Below are positions 1 through 7,499 of a DNA stretch of 64,000 nucleotides, one piece after another. The stretch is from assembly GCF_947500705.1 (NCBI RefSeq), contig NZ_CANMSY010000002.1, positions 434,001 to 498,000 of the forward strand. The letters run 5' to 3'. The notes below the pieces were generated by a model. It was not told the DNA's origin, did no database searches, and worked only from the letters and a program-made list of their open reading frames with translations. The position numbers and the translations under genes were made by a program. This DNA is from an uncultured Brachybacterium sp. Its GTDB lineage: Bacteria > Actinomycetota > Actinomycetes > Actinomycetales > Dermabacteraceae. Every line of letters begins with the position of its first letter. The stretch's first letter is position 1.

Positions 1-39
1 GCGTCGGGCCTCCTCGTCGTATGCGATGAGCTTGGCCAT
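1..39 (-). CDS. groEL: 60 kDa chaperonin GroEL, N-terminus only
   Basis: Only the first 13 codons are inside the window; the gene runs off the left edge. They read MAKLIAYDEEARR, the usual actinobacterial GroEL start. GroEL forms the double-ring cytosolic folding chamber. No groES lies between the start and the upstream operator, so this copy is transcribed without groES in front of it, as is common for one of the two actinobacterial groEL genes. A CIRCE operator about 220 nt upstream supports the identification. The leader is long, roughly 200 nt. Confidence 0.9.
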   Translation of the reverse strand, partial: MAKLIAYDEEARR

Positions 40-254
40 TGTGGAATCTCTCCCGTGTGGTGTGGTGTCCACCCGGCCCTGTGCCCGCGACGGACGAGAG
101 CCGGCACCGTGTTCATGTCCCACGGCGCCGACCCCCTCACGGGGCCGGAATGTTTATGTCGACAACGCGGTGGACCGCCTGTCGATCGTGCCTCCGATGC
201 GCGGGAGCTCGAGCGCGCGAGGCGCTGTCACTCTCGATCACCGAGTGCCAGATC

Positions 255-285
255 ATCATAAGCACTCAAGCGTGGAGAGTGCTAA
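255..285 (-). promoter_or_regulatory. CIRCE (HrcA operator) overlapping the groEL promoter
   Basis: Positions 259-267 and 277-285 form the CIRCE inverted repeat: GAGTGCTAA on the right, TAAGCACTC on the left (one mismatch to TTAGCACTC), with the canonical 9-nt spacer. On the minus strand a TATGAT -10 box (255-260) abuts it, and TTAGCA (280-285) could be the -35 with a long 19-nt spacer. HrcA binding here would block groEL transcription until heat shock. Confidence 0.88.
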
Positions 286-339
286 CTCTCTGCTCGTGGC
301 GGACACATCGGTCGGGCCACCGTCGGAGGGGGATGAGGC

Positions 340-380
340 GAGCGGCAGGCGCCGACCTCGTGGGTCGGCGCCTGCCGCTC
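340..380 (-). terminator. Stem-loop terminator after the LytR_C-type gene
   Basis: A perfect 17-bp inverted repeat (340-356 with 364-380) closes a 7-nt loop. It lies 30 nt after the stop of the upstream minus-strand gene and before the groEL promoter. There is no U-tract after it, as is usual in high-GC actinobacteria. Between this hairpin and groEL (40-339) only the CIRCE/promoter and an untranslated leader are visible. Confidence 0.7.
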
Positions 381-409
381 ATGCTCTCACCGGTCGAGGG
401 CGAGCCCTG

Positions 410-1015
410 TCAGCCCTCGCCGTCGCCCTCGGCGCCACCGCCGGCGTCGCCGGGCTCGGCCACGGCGACCAGGGTGATCGGGGCGTCGTACTCGTCGCTC
501 TGGCGGGCCTCACCGGCACCGGCCAGTTCGGCGAGCGCCTGAGCGGTGTCCGCGTCGGCCTCGTCGCGATAGAAGACCACCGGCTCCTGCTGGGCGTTGT
601 CCGAGGTGGCGACGCTGATGTCCTCCCAGCCTTCACCCTCGAGCGTGTCGCGCCAGGTGCCGGCCAGGCCGTTGATGCCACCGGCGTTGACCACCAGCAC
701 CGGGGTGGAGAGGTCCGGCTCGGGGGCGGGCTCGGCCTCCTCCTCGGCCGTGGTCTCCTCGGCGCTCGGCTCTGCAGCTTCGCTCTCGGCCGCGGCGGAC
801 GTGGGGTCCTCCGCCCGGTCGTCACCGTTGCCGCCCATGCCCCCGATGAAGAAGAGCAGCACGATGAGCAGCACCGCGGCGGCGCCGATGATGATGATGT
901 ACAGCAGGTTCTCCCGCCAGAACGGGAGCTCGGCGCGGTGGGCGCCGTGGAAGGACACGGCGTCCGCCTCATCGTCGAAACGGTCCGGCGGGTACGGATA
1001 CTGGGAATCAGCCAC
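410..1015 (-). CDS. Membrane-anchored LytR_C-domain protein
   Basis: About 201 residues. The short N-terminus carries acidic and Pro/Tyr residues. One membrane segment follows (LLYIIIIGAAAVLLIVLLFF), then a Glu/Ala-rich linker and a C-terminal globular part starting STPVLVVNAGGINGLAGTWRDTL. That pattern (V-x-V-x-N-G-x-G-LA) is typical of the LytR C-terminal domain found in actinobacterial envelope proteins. The product should sit in the membrane with its C-terminus outside. I chose a GTG start (VADSQYPYPP); an upstream start would add 14 basic residues. No enzymatic role can be read. Confidence 0.7.
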   Translation of the reverse strand: MADSQYPYPPDRFDDEADAVSFHGAHRAELPFWRENLLYIIIIGAAAVLLIVLLFFIGGMGGNGDDRAEDPTSAAAESEAAEPSAEETTAEEEAEPAPEPDLSTPVLVVNAGGINGLAGTWRDTLEGEGWEDISVATSDNAQQEPVVFYRDEADADTAQALAELAGAGEARQSDEYDAPITLVAVAEPGDAGGGAEGDGEG

Positions 1016-1078
1016 GGCCCCATTAAACCTGCTCCGCCCGCGCCGAGTGCGGAGCACACGCCCTGCGGGCGTCGTCGC

Positions 1079-1555
1079 TCACGCCACTCGGTGGATGCCG
1101 CCGGCTCCTGCAGCGCCGTCCTCGGACGTGCGCCGGCCCCGCAGCCGGTTGACCACAGACGGTGCGGCCCGCAGTGCTGCGGGCTCATCGAGAAGTGCAT
1201 TCAGACGCACGTAGTACGCCACCTTCGACAGGCCGATCTGCTCACGGATCGCCCGTTCCTTCGCGCCGACGTACCGGAAGGTGCGGCCTTCGAGGGCGAG
1301 GATCCGTCGGTCCCGGTCGCTGAGCCCGCCCTGCGGGCCGGGCAGTGACGCATCGGACATCGCGACGGGAGTGTCGTGGCCCTGTTCGTCGTGGCCCTGT
1401 TCCGGCTCTTCTCCGTCGAGAAGCCGACGCTCCGCAGCTCCCGTGCCCTCTCCAGGCTCCGTGCTCTGCTCGGCCTCCGCGGCGAGAGACGCTGCGCGGG
1501 AGGATCGATGAGCAGGATCGGCGGGCATATCTCGAGGGTACGGGCCACGACGCAC
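1079..1555 (-). CDS. DUF3263 domain protein
   Basis: 158 residues. The N-terminal half is low-complexity, Glu/Gln-rich and probably disordered. The conserved part begins LSDRDRRILALEGRTFRYVG and continues AKERAIREQIGLSKVAYYVRLNALLDEPAAL, the DUF3263 signature found across Actinobacteria. The domain resembles a helix-turn-helix of the kind in sigma-factor region 4, so DNA binding is an inference. Start is a GTG with AGGA 4 nt upstream; an internal Met (VAMSDASLPG) is an alternative that would trim the disordered part. It reads in the same direction as the LytR_C gene, 63 nt away, so the two may be co-transcribed. Confidence 0.75.
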   Translation of the reverse strand: MRRGPYPRDMPADPAHRSSRAASLAAEAEQSTEPGEGTGAAERRLLDGEEPEQGHDEQGHDTPVAMSDASLPGPQGGLSDRDRRILALEGRTFRYVGAKERAIREQIGLSKVAYYVRLNALLDEPAALRAAPSVVNRLRGRRTSEDGAAGAGGIHRVA

Positions 1556-1638
1556 GAGTCCTGTCCGACGCGCCGCTGACCGGGCCGGGTGGGGGACGGC
1601 TCACGCCGGAGAACGCTGCAGGCGCCCGTGGGCGGTCC

Positions 1639-1715
1639 GGGGGAAGACGCGCCCGATGGAAGATTCTGCCCGCTAAATGGCACTGCCCGAGGGAAGACTC
1701 TGCCGATGGAAGACT
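1639..1715 (+). repeat. Short dispersed direct repeats upstream of ung
   Basis: GGAAGA occurs four times within about 75 nt, mostly followed by a C/T-rich then GCCGAT-like tail, giving degenerate direct repeats. The last copy lies 10 nt before the ung start and could double as its ribosome-binding region. Function unknown; replication slippage is the simplest origin. Confidence 0.5.
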
Positions 1716-1721
1716 GGGCGC

Positions 1722-2399
1722 GTGCTGACATCGCTCACCGAGAACATCGCTCCCGACTGGGCGGCGGCCCTTGCGCCCGTCGAACCTCGTCTGCAGGAGC
1801 TGGACGGTTTCCTGCGCTCCGAGGTGGAGGCGGGTCGCGACTACCTGCCGGCTCCTGATCGGGTGCTGCGTGCCTTCCGCCGTCCGCTGGAAGAGGTGCG
1901 GGTGCTGATCGTCGGCCAGGATCCCTACCCGACCCCCGGTCATCCGATCGGTCTCTCCTTCGCGGTGGAGCGGGACGTGCGCCCGCTGCCGAGGTCGCTG
2001 ACGAACATCTACAAGGAGCTCGAGAGCGATCTGGGGATCCCGCGCGCGGCCCATGGCGATCTCACCGCCTGGCAGGACCAGGGTGTGCTGCTGCTGAACC
2101 GGGTGCTCACCGTGGCCCCCGGTGCGGCGGCCTCGCACCGTCGGCGCGGTTGGGAGGAGGTCACCGAGCAGGCGCTGCACGCGCTGGTGGCCCGCGGCGG
2201 ACCGCTGGTGGCGATCCTGTGGGGTCGCGATGCCCAGTCATTGATCCCCCTGCTGGGCGAGGTCCCCCACCTCGCCGGCCCGCACCCCAGCCCGCTGTCG
2301 GCCTCCCGCGGGTTCTTCGGCTCTCGGCCGTTCTCCCGCGCGAACACCCTGCTCGAGCAGCAGGGAGCGGCACCGATCGACTGGCGCGTCGAGGTCTGA
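1722..2399 (+). CDS. ung: Uracil-DNA glycosylase (family 1)
   Basis: Removes uracil from DNA to start base-excision repair in the cytoplasm. About 225 residues, normal for the family. The water-activating motif GQDPYP is at about residues 65-70, and the DNA-intercalating loop [18 protein letters not shown] is near residue 200. Both hallmarks of UDG family 1 are intact. The GTG start (reading [13 protein letters not shown]) fits the family N-terminus; an ATG 45 nt upstream would add an unrelated basic extension. The flanking genes are not repair genes, so it appears monocistronic. Confidence 0.95.
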   Translation: MLTSLTENIAPDWAAALAPVEPRLQELDGFLRSEVEAGRDYLPAPDRVLRAFRRPLEEVRVLIVGQDPYPTPGHPIGLSFAVERDVRPLPRSLTNIYKELESDLGIPRAAHGDLTAWQDQGVLLLNRVLTVAPGAAASHRRRGWEEVTEQALHALVARGGPLVAILWGRDAQSLIPLLGEVPHLAGPHPSPLSASRGFFGSRPFSRANTLLEQQGAAPIDWRVEV

Positions 2400-2431
2400 T
2401 CCCTCCGGCGCAGCCCGGACTCGGGCCGGGT

Positions 2432-3088
2432 TCAGCCCTCGACCCAGACCCAGCTGTCCAGGATGCCCTGGATCTCCGGGGACAGCTCTGTCGCCCCATG
2501 GGTCTCCACCACGATCTGGACCACCTCGCCGGCCACGTCCGCGCAGTACATCTCCCCCACGACGTCCTGCCCGTCATGGGTGCCCAGGGTGCGATGGGCC
2601 GCGAGCTCCTTGCCGTCGAGCGTGATCGGGTCGATCTCCTCGGGATCTTCGGACTCGTCCCAGGCGAAACCGGTCCAGGTGGCCTGGGTGCGACAGGTCA
2701 TCACCGCGTGCAGGTCGGAGTCGAACATGTACACCACGACGCTGTTCTCGGCGAGGTTAAAGAGGTCATCGGGGGCGATGTCCTCGTCGGCGACCTCCGC
2801 CACTCCGTCGGTCTCCGCCGCCTCCGCGCTCTCGTGCAGGTCGAACCAGGTCGCCGGATAGGAGAAGCTGAAGAACTCGTGCTCGACGGTGACCAGCTCG
2901 GGCCCGTCCGCAGTCGCCGTCGGCCCCGCCTGCGTCCCTCGATCCCGGCTCACGAGGTAGACCACCCCGCCGGTCACGGCGAGGAAGACGAGCACGAGCA
3001 GAATCAGCACGCAGCCCAGCGCGATCCAGAAGCCTGTGCGTGGGCGCGACGGCGATGGGGGCTGCTGCCCCGGATATGGATGCCCCAT
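2432..3088 (-). CDS. Single-pass membrane protein, unknown function
   Basis: 218 residues. A short Pro-rich cytoplasmic start (MGHPYPGQQPPSPSRP) is followed by one strong membrane helix (FWIALGCVLILLVLVFLAV, about residues 20-40) and then an acidic extracellular domain containing FSFSYPATWFDL. The pattern FSYPATW resembles the mog1/PsbP-like or lipoprotein-type domains of actinobacterial secreted proteins, but I cannot assign it. Start ATG has GGGGGAGA upstream. It converges with ung: its stop lies 32 nt past the ung stop. Confidence 0.7.
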   Translation of the reverse strand: MGHPYPGQQPPSPSRPRTGFWIALGCVLILLVLVFLAVTGGVVYLVSRDRGTQAGPTATADGPELVTVEHEFFSFSYPATWFDLHESAEAAETDGVAEVADEDIAPDDLFNLAENSVVVYMFDSDLHAVMTCRTQATWTGFAWDESEDPEEIDPITLDGKELAAHRTLGTHDGQDVVGEMYCADVAGEVVQIVVETHGATELSPEIQGILDSWVWVEG

Positions 3089-3215
3089 GGTCTCCCCCGA
3101 CGTGCTGACCCGACCCGCGAACGGCGCTGCCCGCAGCTGCCCCGCCATCGTACGGCGGGCGCTACTGTGGTGCCACGTCGCACGCCCTGCTCCTGACCCC
3201 GCCGTGGAGGAACCT

Positions 3216-5015
3216 ATGCCCCTGCACACCGCCCAGTTCACGCCGCAGGGACCAGGGGTCGACTACGACCCCCACTGGTACCGCAAGGCCGTCTTCTACG
3301 AGGTGGTGGTGCGCGCCTTCGCCGATGGCAACGGCGACGGCACCGGTGACTTCACCGGCCTCATCGAACGGCTGGACTACCTGCAGTGGCTGGGCATCGA
3401 CTGCCTCTGGCTGCCGCCGTTCATGGCCTCGCCGCTGCGCGACGGCGGCTACGACATCTCCGACTACGAGGCGGTGCTGCCGGAGTTCGGCTCGATCACC
3501 GATTTCGAGCGCCTGGTCAGCGAAGCCCACCAGCGCGGGATCCGGGTGATCATCGACCTGCCGATGAACCACACCAGCGACAAGCACCCCTGGTTCCTCG
3601 AGTCCCGCTCGGACCCGGAGGGACCCTACGGCGACTTCTACGTCTGGTCGGACACCGACGAGAAGTACTCCGAGGCCCGCATCATCTTCGTGGACACCGA
3701 GGAGTCCAACTGGGCCTTCGACCCCGTGCGTCGGCAGTTCTTCTGGCACCGCTTCTTCTCGCACCAGCCCGATTTGAACTTCGAGAACCCGAAGGTCCGC
3801 GAGGCGATGTTCGACGTCGTGAAGTTCTGGATGGACAAGGGCATCGACGGCTTCCGCGCCGACGCGATCCCCTATCTCTTCGAGGAGGAGGGATCCGACG
3901 GGGAGAACCTCCCTGCCACCCACGACTTCCTCGCCGAGCTGCGCAGCTACGTCGACGCCCACTGGCCCGGACGCGTGATCATCGCCGAGGCGAACCAGTG
4001 GCCCGCCGACGTCGTGGATTACTTCGGGACCGACGAGAAGCCCGAATGCCATATGTGCTTCCACTTCCCGGTGATGCCTCGTCTGTTCTACGCGCTGCGC
4101 GAGGGCAGCGCCCGCCAGATCATCGACATCCTCGAGGACACCCCGGAGATCCCCCGGGGCGCCCAGTGGGGGACCTTCCTGCGCAACCACGACGAGCTGA
4201 CCCTCGAGATGGTCACCGGCGAGGAGCGCACCGCGATGCTGGGCTGGTACGCGCCGGACTCCCGGATGCGGGCGAACGTGGGCATCCGGCGGCGCCTGGC
4301 GCCGCTGCTGGACAACTCTCGCGGCGAGCTGGAGCTGATCCACGCCCTGCTGCTGTCCCTGCCCGGCTCCCCGTTCCTCTACTACGGGGACGAGATCGCG
4401 ATGGGCGACAACATCTGGCTCTTCGACCGTGACGCCGTGCGCACGCCGATGCAGTGGACCCCGGATCGCAATGCCGGGTTCAGCGAGATCACCGATCCCG
4501 GCAAGCTGTACCTGCCGGTGATCCAGTCGCTCGTCTACCACTACGCCACCACCAATGTGGAGGCGCAGATGGCGCATTCGAGCTCGCTGCTGCACTTCGT
4601 GCGCTGGATGCTCGCGGTGCGCAAGGAGCACGAGGCCTTCGGCATGGGCGCCTACCGCAACGTCCCCGCCGATTCGGACCGCGTGCTCGCCTTCACCCGC
4701 ACCTATGACGGGGCCGAGCACGGCGAGGACGCGGAGTTCCATGCCGAGACCCTGCTGTGCGTGTTCAACCTGTCCTCACGGCCGGTGACCGTCGACCTCG
4801 AGCTCGGAGGGCTGACCCGGCGCACGGTGCGCGACCTGTTCGGCGGGCACGAGTTCCCGCCGGTGGGAGAGGACGGCTCGATGACCATCACCCTGGGCGG
4901 GCACGGCTACTACTGGCTGAAGGTGCGCCCGCTGCATCCCGACGGGGAACCGATGACCGTCACCACCGCGCTGCCGGTGATCGCCGCGGAGGATGTCCAG
5001 CCCACGGCAAGCTGA
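3216..5015 (+). CDS. treS: Trehalose synthase (maltose alpha-D-glucosyltransferase), GH13
   Basis: Interconverts maltose and trehalose by intramolecular glucosyl transfer in the cytoplasm. 599 residues, the usual length of stand-alone TreS. The GH13 barrel begins WYRKAVFYEVVVRAFADGNG. Catalytic residues are visible: nucleophile D216 in GFRADAIPY, acid/base E258 in IIAEANQ, and the transition-state Asp D326 in FLRNHDELT. The motifs fit the GH13_16 TreS group. ATG start with GGAGG 5 nt upstream. No maltokinase (pep2/mak), glgE or treYZ gene is adjacent, so a link to the GlgE glucan pathway would need genes elsewhere. Oligo-1,6-glucosidase is the less likely alternative. Confidence 0.9.
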   Translation: MPLHTAQFTPQGPGVDYDPHWYRKAVFYEVVVRAFADGNGDGTGDFTGLIERLDYLQWLGIDCLWLPPFMASPLRDGGYDISDYEAVLPEFGSITDFERLVSEAHQRGIRVIIDLPMNHTSDKHPWFLESRSDPEGPYGDFYVWSDTDEKYSEARIIFVDTEESNWAFDPVRRQFFWHRFFSHQPDLNFENPKVREAMFDVVKFWMDKGIDGFRADAIPYLFEEEGSDGENLPATHDFLAELRSYVDAHWPGRVIIAEANQWPADVVDYFGTDEKPECHMCFHFPVMPRLFYALREGSARQIIDILEDTPEIPRGAQWGTFLRNHDELTLEMVTGEERTAMLGWYAPDSRMRANVGIRRRLAPLLDNSRGELELIHALLLSLPGSPFLYYGDEIAMGDNIWLFDRDAVRTPMQWTPDRNAGFSEITDPGKLYLPVIQSLVYHYATTNVEAQMAHSSSLLHFVRWMLAVRKEHEAFGMGAYRNVPADSDRVLAFTRTYDGAEHGEDAEFHAETLLCVFNLSSRPVTVDLELGGLTRRTVRDLFGGHEFPPVGEDGSMTITLGGHGYYWLKVRPLHPDGEPMTVTTALPVIAAEDVQPTAS

Positions 5016-5140
5016 CCACTGCCGCAGGACGGGGCCCGGGCTCCGGGAAGATGGGGGAAACGCCGCTGCGCCACGGGCCCGACGCCGATCAGGTCACATC
5101 CCGCAGGCGCTCGCGGTCCTCCATCGTCTACTCTGCTCGA

Positions 5141-5154
5141 CGGCTCATGAGCCG
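5141..5154. promoter_or_regulatory. Perfect 14-bp palindrome upstream of the MFS-CBS gene
   Basis: CGGCTCATGAGCCG is fully symmetric and lies about 100 nt before the start of the MFS-CBS gene in a 240-nt intergenic region. The position suits an operator for a dimeric repressor. No regulator gene is adjacent, so the protein that would bind it is unknown. A small stem-loop in the leader is the alternative. Confidence 0.35.
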
Positions 5155-5255
5155 CAAAGGCGCATCGATGACACGACACGAGGGACGCTGACCAGCAGCT
5201 TCTGACACGGAACGGCCGATCGCGCTCCCCGTTCCTCGTCGTCTGGAGTTCCCTC

Positions 5256-7247
5256 TTGTCCTCTTCCCACGCCCCCTCTCAGGGCATGTCGCGCTCTGCG
5301 ATCGGCATGATCGTCGTGGCCGCCGCCGCGGCCTTCCTCGCCACCTTCAACGAGACCTTCCTCAACGTCGCTCTCACGCCGATCATGGAGAGCTTCTCCG
5401 TCGACATCGCCACCGTGCAGTGGCTGGCCACCGGCTATCTGCTGGTCGCAGCGATGTTCGTGCCGGTCTCCAATGTCCTCTACCAGCGCTTCGCGACGCG
5501 TCCGCTGTTCGTGGCGGTCGTGGCGCTGATGGTGATCGGCTCCGTGATCGGCGCTCTCGCCCCGAGCTTCGGCGTGCTGCTGGCCGGCCGCCTGCTGCAG
5601 GCGATCGGCACCGGTCTGCTCACCCCGATCGGCATGAACATCACCCTGGCCGTCGCTCCGCGCGAGAAGCTCGGCATGGCGATGGGCATCATGGCCGCGA
5701 TGACGACGCTCGGCCCCTCGCTGGCGATCGTCGTCTCCGGTGCGCTGCTGTCGTTCACGTCCTGGACCACGCTGATGTGGATCTTCGGCGCGCTCGCGCT
5801 GGTGGTGCTGCTGGCCGGCGCGGTGCTGTTGCGCACCGTCGTCCCGCTCGGCCGCCCCGTGCTCGACGTCCTCTCCTTCCTGCTCGTCGCGGTGGGCCTG
5901 GTCGGCCTGCTGTACGGCATCTCCACCGCGTTCAGCGGCTCCCCGCTGGTGGCTGCGATCACAGCTGTCGTCGGCATCGCGGCACTGGCGGCGTTCATCA
6001 GGCGTCAGAGCCGGATCGAGAACCCGCTGCTGAACCTGCAGCCGTTCCGCAGCACGCCCTTCGTGCTCGGCGTGGCGATGACGATGCTGGGTCTGCTGTT
6101 CGTCTTCGCGATGAACGTCGTCATCCCGATCTTCCTGCAGTCCGTGCGGGGCCTGAGCCCGCTGGGCGCCTCCCTCCTCCTGGCCCCCGGCATCCTGCTG
6201 ACCGTGGCCCTCGGCCCGATCGCCGGTCGCCTCTTCGACCGTCGTGGCGGTCGCGTGATGATCCCGGTCGGATTCGCCATCATGGCGGTCTTCGCCCTGC
6301 TGGTCGGCGTCGCCGCAGGGAGTTCCTCGGTGCTGCTGTTCGGCCTGCTCTACATCCCCGCGGTGCTCGCGACCTCGCTGGTCATCGGTCCCTCGCAGAC
6401 CTTCGCCCTCTCGCATCTGGACCGTGAGACCAGCCCTCACGGCGTGACCGTGGTCAGCACGAGCTTCCAGATCGCCGGGTGCCTGGGCACCTCCCTGGCC
6501 GTGGGCGTCTTCAATGCGACGACCTCCCTCAGCCTCACGGGCGGCTCGGACGCACTGGCGGCCTCGACGACCGGCTTCCGCGGCGCGGCTGTGCTGGTCG
6601 CCCTCGCCTCAGCGCTGGGCATCGTTCTCGCCGTGGCGTCGACCAGGGCTTCACGCACCGCCCGGGCTGCCCAGACCGCCACGGTGGAGGAGTCTGCGGC
6701 CTCCGGCGCGACGCGCACCGTCGAGGGCCTGATGAAGTCCGACGTCCATGCACTGTCCACCGAGCAGAGCGTGCTCGAGGCACTGCGGATGTTCTCCGAG
6801 CGCGGGATCTCCGGCGCCCCGGTCCTGGACGCCGACGGTTCCTTGGCCGGCTTCCTCTCGGACGGTGACGTGATGCGGTATCTCTCCGCCGAGCACCCCA
6901 GCTCCGCGAGCATCTACTCCTTCGCGATCGGTGAGTCCGCTGATCTCGAGGACGCGCTCGCTGATCTCGTCAACCTCTCAGTGATGCGCCTGGCCACCCG
7001 TGAGGTGGTCACGGTGGATGCCAGCGCATCGATCGCCGACGCCGTCGCAGTGCTGTCGGACGAGCACCTCAAGAAGGTGCCGGTGGTGCGGGGCGAGGGC
7101 GGGCCGATGATCGGCATCGTCAGCCGCTCCGCGATCAACCGCCTGGCGATCTCCTCCTCCCTCGCCTCCCGCGGGGAGTCGGCGGGAGACACCGCTGAGC
7201 AGCACGGTGCTGCCGGAGATGTCCGTCAGGAGTCCGCTCTGGTCTGA
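5256..7247 (+). CDS. DHA2-type MFS transporter fused to a C-terminal CBS-domain pair
   Basis: 663 residues. The first ~460 residues form a many-helix major facilitator body of the drug:H+ antiporter type: FLATFNETFLNVALTPIM at helix 1 (the usual D is N here), TVQWLATGYLLV, and the motif C-like region GPSLAIVVSGALL. Unusually the protein continues for about 160 residues of soluble sequence holding two CBS motifs (TVEGLMKSDVHALSTEQSVLEALRMF... and MRLATREVVTVDASASIADAVAVL...). CBS pairs bind adenosine nucleotides, so transport may be gated by energy or nucleotide state; this is inference. TTG start with TGGAG upstream; ATG at 5286 is the alternative. Confidence 0.85.
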   Translation: MSSSHAPSQGMSRSAIGMIVVAAAAAFLATFNETFLNVALTPIMESFSVDIATVQWLATGYLLVAAMFVPVSNVLYQRFATRPLFVAVVALMVIGSVIGALAPSFGVLLAGRLLQAIGTGLLTPIGMNITLAVAPREKLGMAMGIMAAMTTLGPSLAIVVSGALLSFTSWTTLMWIFGALALVVLLAGAVLLRTVVPLGRPVLDVLSFLLVAVGLVGLLYGISTAFSGSPLVAAITAVVGIAALAAFIRRQSRIENPLLNLQPFRSTPFVLGVAMTMLGLLFVFAMNVVIPIFLQSVRGLSPLGASLLLAPGILLTVALGPIAGRLFDRRGGRVMIPVGFAIMAVFALLVGVAAGSSSVLLFGLLYIPAVLATSLVIGPSQTFALSHLDRETSPHGVTVVSTSFQIAGCLGTSLAVGVFNATTSLSLTGGSDALAASTTGFRGAAVLVALASALGIVLAVASTRASRTARAAQTATVEESAASGATRTVEGLMKSDVHALSTEQSVLEALRMFSERGISGAPVLDADGSLAGFLSDGDVMRYLSAEHPSSASIYSFAIGESADLEDALADLVNLSVMRLATREVVTVDASASIADAVAVLSDEHLKKVPVVRGEGGPMIGIVSRSAINRLAISSSLASRGESAGDTAEQHGAAGDVRQESALV

Positions 7248-7269
7248 TCCCACCAGGGCAGCAGTTGCT

Positions 7270-7303
7270 GCGCCGGCCGGTCCCCCACGGGCCCGGCCGG
7301 CGC
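7270..7303 (+). terminator. GC-rich stem-loop after the MFS-CBS gene
   Basis: An 11-bp perfect stem (GCGCCGGCCGG with its complement at 7293-7303) begins 22 nt past the MFS-CBS stop. There is no U-run, so it is a probable actinobacterial-type terminator. Confidence 0.55.
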
Positions 7304-7499
7304 TGTCGTGTCCACGGGCGGACTCTGCCCGGGCCCAGTGAAAAATCTCCGTCGGGGGCCCGCGCCGTGCCCGGGTCGAGCTCGATGTGCCATTCTCAGG
7401 GATCGGCACATGACGCAGACACGAGGTCCGAGTCGAGATGCAGCCGGCGGGACACTGCCCCGGCGCGATGCCGATTCGGCGTGACGAAGGGAGAGTGCG

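Noticed and set aside
3162-4742. 526-codon open frame on the minus strand opposite treS
   Set aside because: It is the antisense shadow of a GC-rich gene: composition biased to Val, Arg, His and Gly, no family motif, while the plus-strand frame holds all GH13 catalytic residues.
5145-6440. 431-codon Glu/Asp/His/Gln-rich minus-strand frame opposite the MFS gene
   Set aside because: Its composition is the direct reverse complement of hydrophobic codons; no ribosome-binding site and no homologue recognised.
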